Shown here one piece after another: positions 56,213 to 64,000 of a DNA stretch of 64,000 nucleotides. The notes beneath the pieces were generated by a model. The model was not told the origin of the DNA and made no database searches. It saw only the letters and a list, made by a program, of their open reading frames with translations. A program made the position numbers and the translations under genes. The stretch lies in assembly GCA_022497145.1 (NCBI GenBank), contig MU385863.1, forward strand, positions 1 to 64,000, given 5' to 3'. Origin of the DNA: Rostrohypoxylon terebratum (taxonomy: Eukaryota > Ascomycota > Sordariomycetes > Xylariales > Hypoxylaceae). The stretch's first letter is position 1. The number at the start of each line of letters is the position of its first letter.

Positions 56213-57187
56213 ATGGCCCAAGACGAAAGCGAGAAAAGAATGCCGGATGATATCAAGGGTAAAGGTATCGCGACTCATTCGAATAATTTGTCACCTTCGC
56301 CCACTAGTCAGGATGATCGCTCGGATTCTACACAGATTGGCGCACCCGCAGGTCCTGGTTCAATCATGTCCCGGCTGGGCGCATCGGCGAGCAAACTGAC
56401 TGAAGACATGATCATGCAACGCCCCGGAGGGGCACAGATAATAGCCAATGCCTTGTCCTCAGGGAAAGCTGAATCATCTGGAGCTGCAAAAGGTGCGAGT
56501 GTACAGGAAGCGGCATCTTACAAGAGCCGTGCTGATCCGGCAACGTATGATCGCGCGTTCAAGTCCACGCGATCACGGGAACAGTCAGCCTCGGATGAGT
56601 CAAATTTCTCATCATTCCTAGACGAAACAGGTGTGCTAAAGATAGCGGAAACTGGTCATATCGAAAATCACACGTACGAGCAAGACCAAGGACTCGATTC
56701 AGAGAAGGACCCTCAAGCTTTAGCCATCATGGAGACTGATGGTATGGGTGTGGTCAGCCTGCTCAATTCAGGGTACGACGAAGCCGACGAAATAATCCCC
56801 CCATTAACGGATGATGAAAAGGTAGCACTGCGGTCCCGTCTTTTCGACGATAGTGATAATTCGAGGGGGTTTTCTCTCCTGAGGGGGCGATGGCAAGATG
56901 TTTTAAACTTCTTCCCGGACTTCGAATCGAATAGCAACAGCAGCACTAGGGGGGTTGCCGGTTTGCTTGGTACATCTGACCTAGAAGAAGCTAGGCATAT
57001 CTGGGTCAGCCAATGGCAGTGCGTTCTCTCGAGCTATACAGATGAGGTATGGGGAGATCTTGGTCCTCTGGTAAACGTGGCTCGAGAAGAACTTGATAAT
57101 CTTTTGGAGCCCCTCGAAGATTTACCCTCGAAGCCAAAAGCACTACACAGGCTTCAGCAAATTTTAAAACACGTCCGTGGCATGTGA
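56213..57187 (+). CDS. Uncharacterised acidic protein
   Basis: The single-exon frame of 324 aa starts MAQDESEKRMPDDIKGKG. I do not recognise the family. The first ~55 residues are Ser/Asp-rich and likely disordered. Then come SIMSRLGASASKLTEDMIMQ and GGAQIIANALSSGKAESSG, which look amphipathic. The C-terminal half has a longer ordered segment: IPPLTDDEKVALRSRLFDD, LRGRWQDVLNFFPDFES, EEARHIWVSQWQCVLSSYTD, and LGPLVNVAREELDNLLEPL. No signal peptide or membrane span is seen. Coding bias matches its neighbours, with no frameshift or stop. The ATG at 56213 is the first of the long frame; the local upstream ATG is out of frame. Confidence 0.75.
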   Translation: MAQDESEKRMPDDIKGKGIATHSNNLSPSPTSQDDRSDSTQIGAPAGPGSIMSRLGASASKLTEDMIMQRPGGAQIIANALSSGKAESSGAAKGASVQEAASYKSRADPATYDRAFKSTRSREQSASDESNFSSFLDETGVLKIAETGHIENHTYEQDQGLDSEKDPQALAIMETDGMGVVSLLNSGYDEADEIIPPLTDDEKVALRSRLFDDSDNSRGFSLLRGRWQDVLNFFPDFESNSNSSTRGVAGLLGTSDLEEARHIWVSQWQCVLSSYTDEVWGDLGPLVNVAREELDNLLEPLEDLPSKPKALHRLQQILKHVRGM

Positions 57188-58119
57188 AATGTGAGAAATG
57201 TGGGAAATGTATAGGTTCAAGAGTAAAGGTGGATGAGAAGGAAGGGATGTGTATAAGATGTCCATTGTTTTTAGGTATCCAACATACGTCGCTATATCCA
57301 CGTGTAATTCTGCGCTGCTTTTATATATGCATTGAATGCTGTAAAATGCAGTAAGTTGCTTAATTTGCTGTCTGATAAGTCTAGTAGTTCAATGATTGTT
57401 CAATGATTGCTCTATAACTCAACGGAAATTACTTGATTGGATGGACAGGGGTATTTGATGGGTCTTCAGCCCCAGTATTTCGAGGCAAGTACAGTACCTA
57501 CCCTAATGTAATGATGCCCAGGCCAAAGCATCATTCGATACCTAAAAATAGTTATGCCTGAGGTACAGTACCTTACTAGCTAACAACATGTGTGTAGGCA
57601 GGTAGGTACGCATGAAATGCAATAACACGTCTGGTATGAGAGCCCATGCAGCAATACTTTTTAGCATTTGACATTTCTATATTTTTTTTTTCAAGGACTC
57701 GTCTTTTTTTTTAATGTCCTTTTACACACACTGCACACTGCACATTGCACACACAAGGGGCCGCTGCACACGTTGAATAATTGTCTCTCCTCTCTCGTTA
57801 GAGTCGAGATCTACCTCGAGTTATTGCACGATCCTTTGTGTTTTCTCGAGCTCAGAGCTTGTTTTACCGATTGCGACTACGATCCACGATCCACGATCCA
57901 GGATTCCCGTTATCCGTTTTGCTAGTTCCCCGTTCCACGTCAAGAAGATTTTGAAAAAAAAAACCGGTCCCCAGCAGAGCTCTGTTTGCCGACGAAACGA
58001 ATCACGATTAAAGGGGGAAATACAACATATCATAGCCAGGCTCATTTTCTGTTTATTTTTCCAAAAAAAATTGTCATCATTTAATTTCAGAGGTCGAGCG
58101 AGAATTTCCCGTCTCCAAG
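57188..58119. other. Intergenic and DNM1 5' leader
   Basis: No gene is supported. It has T-runs near 57680 and 57705, a GCACACTGCACA repeat at about 57727-57755, and a doublet ACGATCCACGATCCA near 57880-57900. A pyrimidine tract with TTTCAG near 58085 suggests an intron in the 5' leader, but this is uncertain. Confidence 0.4.
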
Positions 58120-60746
58120 ATGGCCGCCCTAGGAGACGATCTGTTGCGGACTGTGAACCAATTACAAGACCTGGTATTTAATACCATCGGCACAGACTCT
58201 CTCGACCTACCTCAAATCGTATGTCAATCATGTCTTAATACATAAAAACTCCTGCCCTCTTCGGTTCTTCGGTTGTGATACCATAGTCTTGCGGCTACTT
58301 ACGTTTTTCACCACCAAATAGGTTGTCGTCGGTTCCCAATCTGCTGGCAAATCTTCCGTGCTCGAGAACATTGTTGGTCGTGATTTTTTGCCTCGAGGAA
58401 GTGGCATCGTAACTCGGCGTCCTCTGATTCTGCAATTGATCAATGTGGAAGAGGATGAATCAGAACCAGATACTCACGCCGCCTATAGGAATCCTACTCA
58501 AGCACGTCGCTCCGAGTGGGCAGAGTTCCATCATATCCCTAGCCGAAGGTTTACCGATTTTGGAGATGTCAAGCGCGAAATTGAGAACGAGACTTCGCGC
58601 GTCGCCGGCAGCAACAAGGGCATTAATAGACAGCCTATTAACCTAAAGATATATTCTCCGCATGTTCTCAATTTAACTCTCGTCGACCTACCTGGACTTA
58701 CCAAGGTATGCATCTTTCATCCTTGGTAGGATAACTGCCTGGCGGTGCGGTGGCTGACTCGTGCGCAACAGGTTCCTATTGGCGACCAGCCAGCCGATAT
58801 TGAGAAGCAGACCCGAACTCTCATCTCAGAATATATTGCCAAACCCAACAGCATCATTCTCGCCGTCTCACCTGCAAACGTCGACATCGTCAACTCGGAA
58901 GCTCTCAAGCTCGCCAGACATGTTGATCCCTTGGGTAGGCGAACCATTGGCGTTCTTACCAAGGTTGACCTGATGGACCATGGTACGAACGCGTTAGATA
59001 TACTTTCCGGCCGTGTATACCCTTTAAAATTAGGCTTCATTGGCGTCGTCAACCGATCCCAGCAAGACATACAGGGTAACCGACCTATGGAGGAAGCTCT
59101 CAAAGCAGAGGCTGAATTTTTCCGACACCATCCTGCCTACCGGAATATATCGATGCGATGCGGAACTCAATATCTAGCAAAGACATTAAACCAGACCCTC
59201 ATGGCACATATTCGAGAGCGTCTTCCGGACATCAAGGCACGTCTCAACACACTGATGGGGCAGACCCAACAGGAGCTCGCAAGCTACGGTGACATGCACT
59301 TCAGCGGCAAGGAGCACCGCGGTTCCATGATTCTCCAGCTCATGACCCGCTTTGCCACATCGTTCATCTCGTCGATTGATGGTACCTCTACCGAGATATC
59401 AACCAAGGAGCTTTCTGGAGGCGCAAGGATCTACTACATATTTAACTCGGTGTTCGGTAGCGCGCTAGAATCAATCGATCCGACCTCTAACCTCTCTGCC
59501 GTCGATATCAGAACTGCTATTCGGAACTCAACAGGCCCTCGTCCAAGCCTGTTCGTACCGGAGTTGGCCTTCGATCTTCTTGTCAAACCCCAAATTAAGA
59601 TGCTCGAGCTCCCGAGCCAGAGATGTGTCGAGCTTGTGTATGAAGAACTGATCAAAATATGTCATACGTGTGGCTCGACGGAGCTTTCTCGTTTCCCAAG
59701 GCTCCAAGCGAAGCTCATAGAAGTTGTGTCGGATCTTCTGCGAGAACGGCTCATACCAGCGTCGTCTTATGTAGAGTCTCTGATTGCCATCCAGCGAGCA
59801 TACATTAATACAAACCACCCCAACTTCTTAGGGGCAGCCGCCGCCATGAGCCACGTTGTCAGCAACAAACAAGAACGCGAAAGGAAGAAGTTAATTCAAG
59901 ACGAACGCGAGCGACGAGAAAAGAAACGAATGAAGGAGCTTGGAACGAATGGGACAGACACTCCAGAGAATGGAGACGACAACATGCATGAGAGGAACGA
60001 TGTTATCGAATCGCGGAAACCCGCGGCAAACGGATCTCGGAGTATGTCGCCTGCTGTTCGTCAGAATGGGACCGCGAGTATTGCCGCCACTATGAACGGC
60101 GTGCGTTCGAACTCACCCAGCCGATTCAATCCCCAAGCAATCGGGAACGCCCGCGACTCATTCCTCAACTACTTCTTTGGAAAAGATGGCGCAGTACAAC
60201 CTCCTGGAGCCGGGGCCCCCTCTTCGCTCCCGCGCCACGTCAGCCAAGGTGTAGAGCCTACTTTCAGTCAAAGTATTCGACGAAGCGAAGACAAACTAAC
60301 CCATCGACCTGCGATGCCTTCTTCGTTGATACGCGAGGAAGAAATCCCTCAATCTGCTGGTTTTGGCTTTGGACCCCAATCGGTAAGATATTCTTTCCAA
60401 GTTTTTATCACCTTCGACTAACGTGTAGTTTGAGGTCGATAACGTGGAACCTGCCATGAGCGATCGTGAAGCGATGGAGACGGAGTTAATCCGAGCTTTA
60501 ATATCTTCCTATTTCAATATAGTCCGCGAATCTATCGCTGACCAAGTCCCGAAAGCGGTGATGCACCTTCTCGTCAACCATTGCAAAGATGTCGTACAGA
60601 ACAGGCTTGTCACCAAGTTATATAAGGAGTCCCTTTTCGAGGAACTTCTTTACGAAGATGACGGCGTCAAGAAAGAGCGTGAGAAGTGTGAAAAGTTGCT
60701 ACAAACATACCAAGAAGCAGCTAAGATTATCGGTGAGGTGTTATAA
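58120..60746 (+). CDS. DNM1: Dynamin-related GTPase, mitochondrial/peroxisomal fission
   Basis: It is a GTPase that assembles on mitochondria and peroxisomes and divides them. Start MAALGDDLLRTVNQLQDLVF. GTPase motifs: G1 VVVGSQSAGKSSVLEN, G2 GIVTRRP, G3 DLPGLTK, G4 TKVDLMD. The middle domain includes IRERLPDIKARLNTLMGQ and ELSGGARIYYIFNSVFGSAL. A low-complexity insert B (~residues 560-690) ends NARDSFLNYFFGKDG, and the GED is DREAMETELIRALISSYFN to LLQTYQEAAKII. The N-terminus and insert fit Dnm1 rather than Vps1. Introns: DLPQI|VVVGS (58219-58320), GLTK|VPIGD (58705-58771) and QS|FEVDN (about 60382-60428). About 803 aa. Confidence 0.93.
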
Positions 60747-61440
60747 TAGCCCCGTAGGGCACTGTGGCTCTGTCACCTTGTAATAGAGATCAGAAATATC
60801 ATTCCTGGAAAAGGGCCAGGCTTTCACGTAGAGAGGATGCGATGTCCGGTTTTTTTATTGTACGATAGAGATCAGGGTAACTTGCCCGAGGCGGGCTCTG
60901 CCCCGTGCTCCAGTTGCTTGTTACCTAGGTGCTGATTCGCTCCGCACTCTCGTACTGGTGTAGGCGGATAGGATCGAGGTGTTAGAACATTCGAAGGCAC
61001 ACCTTTCTGTACATATAGCGCAACTATGCTACTTTTGCGTATCTAGTACATCTACCAGCATCACTCTCATATCATATAGCATATATCACCCTGATTTTTG
61101 CACGACCCGTACCACTTTTTTATACTAATCCGAATCAATCTGGAAACACTGAGCGGTCCGTATGCAAGGACATTGTTGCATCATTCTTTCCTAGGCTAGT
61201 AGAACACGAGACTAAATATATTCGTAGCTAAAAAGAATAGATACGGTCCTTGTTCTAGTCGTATCATACACTCATTCTCATCCATTCGTATGTTTATTTC
61301 TTCGTTATTGGGAAATCGACATTAGTTTACGGCCTAAAGGTAAGGTAGGCTATCGGCTATCTAAGACCCGGGTATCGTCGTCCCATGCTCTCTATCTAAT
61401 GCTCCAACACTCGTGAGCTATGTCATTAAACTTTTTTTGC
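60747..61440. other. Intergenic between convergent genes
   Basis: No gene is seen between DNM1 and RNA1. A repeated AGAGATCAG word occurs near 60785 and 60867. CCTAGG words are rare here. Confidence 0.45.
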
Positions 61441-62891
61441 TCAGATCCCGGTACGTTCCAGCTTCGCTGCGAGGGCGTCCACCTCGTCATCTTTGATTTG
61501 GACAGTAGGTTGCTCTTGAGCCTCTTCAGCCTCCTTGACCAACTTTTCAGCCTTCTCTTCCGGTGGTACTTCTTCTTCTTCTTCTTCTTCCTCCTCCTCC
61601 TCCTCCTCCTCCTCTGAGTCTAGTTCCTCGAGGTCGCTCAAGTCATCAACGCCCCAGGCGTCTTCATCAACAATGTCTCCGCCATACTTCTGCTTTCGCT
61701 CATCTAGGAGCGCTTGGAGAGCTAAAATAGACTCGTCGTCTTCTGTGAACTTATTCCCGTTGAGTTCGATTCTCTTCAAAGATGGCAAGCCATCCTTAGC
61801 TGCGGAGGCGAAGCCTTTGACTCCTACGGAGGTGATGTCGTTGTACTGCAGGCGAAGTGTCTCCAATTTCCGGTTCTGGCCCTTGCCGAGGGCGTCGGCG
61901 ACCAAGACACTCCCCTTGGCACTAAGTAGCGAGTCACCGACGCCAAGATCTTGTATATTCGCCCAGAGAGGGACGACCCTTGCCAGGGCTTTGGCGCCCT
62001 TGTACGTGAAAGTGTTGTCTTGTAGATCTAAAATCCTTAGCTCAGTAGTGTGGTTCAGGCCTGCTGTGAGCAATTGCTCGATCCCTTCTTGTCGAATACC
62101 GTTTTGCACCATCTTCACTTCCTTCACCTTATTGTGAAGACGGAAGGCTTTAGCCCAAGCAAGCATGCTTCCGTTCTCCAGCCGATTGCGACCGCAGATG
62201 ACGGTCTCAAGATAGGGGACATCTTGTCCAGCATTTCTGGCCTCTTCCTTCTTCGCATGGAGTGCGGAGAGTGCGTCGGCAACAAGTATACCCGCATGTG
62301 GCCCTAATCCGTTATTGTTGAGGTACAGGTGCTGAAGTGGTACGTGGCTAGACAAGAAAGCAACTAAAGGCGCCTGTGTGTTGAGACCGAACGCGTTGTC
62401 GTTGAGGTTTATGGTGCGCAAGTTGGGTAGGTTGAGGATAGCAGTGAGCAGAGAGGAAAGGGCTTCGGGGATTTCGTTGAGCAGACGACCAGTAAATATA
62501 TCAGCCAAGTTTGCGACCTATGTAGATAATCAAGGGATATAAGAGATTAGCGAGGTGCGATGTACTCTTCTTGTCTTTCATCTTTCTTTTCCTTTTTTTT
62601 TCTCTTTTCCTTTTGCTTCTCCTTCTCTCTCTCTTTTTTTTTTTGTTTTTTGCGCGGACGTCGGTAATAGAAAAGGATGGTATCGATATCACTTACCTTC
62701 AAGGATTTCTTTGTTGCCAGGACTTCCCCGAGGAGCTTGCAGGCCTCGACACCTAATGTGTTGCCGAGAATGCGCACTTCCTCGACATCAGCCATAGCCC
62801 GCAGTGGTCCTATGTGGGCTTCGAGATCCTGGGCTGTATCTAGCTTTAGGGCCCTCCCTTCGAGGGAAAATATTTTGCCGGATGCAGCCAT
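61441..62891 (-). CDS. RNA1: Ran GTPase-activating protein
   Basis: It is the cytoplasmic RanGAP that stimulates GTP hydrolysis by Ran and maintains the nuclear transport gradient. Exon 1 starts MAASGKIFSLEGRALKLDTA and ends KKSLK; a ~180-nt intron (about 62514-62695) leads to VANLADIFTGRLLNEIPEAL. Leucine-rich repeats of the ribonuclease-inhibitor type are clear: LRTINLNDNAFG, LQHLYLNNNGLGPHAG, LETVICGRNRLENGS (holding the conserved Arg of the GAP finger region), LRILDLQDNTF, LETLRLQYNDI and LKRIELNGNKF. An unbroken acidic tract of about 15 Glu (61572-61616) follows DLEELDSE. The total of ~422 aa is close to yeast Rna1. The intron contains long T- and CTT-rich runs on the + strand. Confidence 0.95.
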
Positions 62892-63584
62892 CTCGCGACA
62901 AGAATTTTTATGCGTACGAAGAGTAGGAAAAACGCGACAATGGTCTATAAACTTAGCTTCGATGTTGTTGTTGAGTCCAATGTAAACCAGTGAACATTAG
63001 ATACCTCAAGGTTAGGTAGGTAAATAAGAAAAAAAGAAAATGGTAGAGGCCAATCATGAATGGTGGGGGAGGGGTACATTTTCATATTAGTATGTAATAT
63101 TCGTATGCAGGTATATAATAATATTGAATATCTACTAGGTACATACTCATGGATGAACATACCTAGTATCCTGCAATACATGTAATTATTATATCCGGAT
63201 TTCCATGCAATTACTAGTAACATTGGACTATGTACCTAGTAGGTATATATGTACGTAAAAAAGTGTCATGACGTCTTCACTAGTACATGGGGTATATGAG
63301 TAGGTACCTGTCCAGACTCCACCTGGCACGCACTACTAGGTACCCGCCAGCTCCGATTACAACCCACTTACTACGTACTAGGTACAATACGTAATCAACT
63401 TGGTCCAATATCAATCAAATCCAACTTTCCAACTTTCTATGTGTTCGGGTCTTCGACTTTGAGTCTTGGTTCCTGACGACTCTGTCCATACCTCGCCTTT
63501 CTCAAGCTTTTAAAACAGCTCACCCAAACCGCTTATTAGCTCTTTAAGTTCCTTATATCCCGTCTTGCATTAAAAAAAAAGAGC
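62892..63584. other. Divergent intergenic region right of RNA1
   Basis: No gene is seen. CCTAGG/TAGGTA words cluster at 63120-63390. The minus-strand frame at 62945-63223 has no recognisable motif. Confidence 0.4.
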
Positions 63585-64000
63585 ATGCGGCGAGACGGCC
63601 TAAGCAACTCACCGCGTACTCGAACCTCCAAGCCCTACGAACTTTGTCTACCATCTTCATCCCCTCCCTGGAGATATCCGTTGGATTTCTGGCCTTAGCC
63701 TTTCAAGGTTGCCATTTTACTCTATTCGTCTTATCGTCGCATCTTGCAACACCGAGTCCCTTGTTTCCCCGTTCCCCCTCCCTTTCACTCTCAGAGGCTT
63801 CTTCTGAAGGAGCCACATTTTCGTTCGAAAGTGTGACGAGCCTTGAGAAGACATCGCAGTCAACAGATAACCCTTTGACTTCTTTTGGATCAAGCCGTCG
63901 ACTCATCTCAACCGTTTCGTGACAAGTGTTCATTGGCTACTTCATATACTGACCGCTGTTTGGGTCGCCGACTTATATACAATCTAATATTGATCACGTT
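63585..64000 (+). CDS. Possible 5' end of an unidentified gene
   Basis: An ATG at 63585 opens MRRDGLSNSPRTRTSKPYEL, an Arg/Ser/Pro-rich start, but the frame closes after 37 codons. An overlapping frame (63644-63922) is Ser/Leu-rich and ends before the window does. A first exon followed by an intron, or an upstream ORF in a leader, are both possible. No splice join could be chosen and no family is recognised. Confidence 0.25.

Noticed and set aside
58120..60746. VPS1 as identity of the dynamin gene
   Set aside because: The N-terminus (VNQLQDLVFNTIG then DSLDLPQI), the long insert before NYFFGKD and the GED follow Dnm1 rather than Vps1.
1..64000. CRISPR array or prokaryotic mobile system
   Set aside because: The host is a fungus, and the only regular short repeat (19-bp units at 833-927) has no spacers.
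1..64000. Secondary-metabolite gene cluster
   Set aside because: No polyketide synthase, NRPS, terpene cyclase, P450 or cluster regulator is present; all recognised genes are housekeeping.
1..64000. tRNA or 5S rRNA genes
   Set aside because: I scanned for GGTTCRANNCC-type B boxes and for the conserved 5S start and found no convincing candidate; a covariance search could overturn this.
63585..64000. Nucleoporin-like identity for the right-edge gene
   Set aside because: The Arg/Ser/Pro-rich start was suggestive, but no repeat or domain supports it within the window.

Overview
This window is from the nuclear genome of a filamentous ascomycete (Pezizomycotina, probably Sordariomycetes; the class is inference). 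The genes have many short introns (about 50-110 nt, with GCTAAC/CTAAC-like branch sites), the proteins look like those of filamentous fungi, and the left end is a transposon graveyard stripped almost entirely to A and T, with copies differing by C-to-T and G-to-A changes. That is the signature of repeat-induced point mutation (RIP).

Left end, 1-6060: gene-free RIP-type block. It holds two LTR-like direct repeats (600-999 and 1273-1672), one of them far less mutated; a copia-like solo-LTR candidate (3529-3746); a large AT-only inverted repeat (about 4905-5770); and, inside its left arm, a clean 188-bp MITE-like element with perfect 67-bp terminal inverted repeats (4995-5182). The GC-balanced islands look younger than the mutation episode.

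6134-64000: ordinary gene-rich euchromatin with 21 supported protein genes. In order: phenylalanyl-tRNA synthetase alpha FRS2 (-), CTP synthase (+), prefoldin 5 (+), an uncharacterised protein (-), ORC1 (+), PRP46 (-), NAS6/gankyrin (+), a TMF1/Sgm1 golgin (-), alkaline ceramidase (+), prefoldin 1 (+), a charged coiled-coil protein (+), mitochondrial glycine carrier HEM25 (-), COG8 (-), a TLC-domain membrane protein (+), SLA1 (-), AMP deaminase (-), a YEA4-type nucleotide-sugar transporter (-), PP2A B subunit CDC55 (-), a second uncharacterised protein (+), dynamin DNM1 (+) and RanGAP RNA1 (-). The last 400 bp may hold the start of another + strand gene that I could not identify.

The genes are housekeeping genes of unrelated pathways and do not form a metabolite or defence cluster. 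Loose themes are nucleotide metabolism (CTP synthase, AMP deaminase), Golgi and membrane traffic (COG8, TMF1, YEA4, SLA1) and sphingolipids (ceramidase; possibly the TLC protein). Two of the six prefoldin subunits lie about 16 kb apart. Intergenic regions are unusual: most are dense in short variants of the palindrome CCTAGG / TACCTAGGTA, which is nearly absent from coding sequence. Several genes have very small exons (14 nt in NAS6, 17 nt in YEA4, a 7-nt coding start exon in AMP deaminase, an 8-codon-plus-stop last exon in CDC55), and a few introns have non-standard donors (GC, GTCGGT, GTTCGT). All exon joins were read by eye from frame continuity and splice signals, without transcript data.
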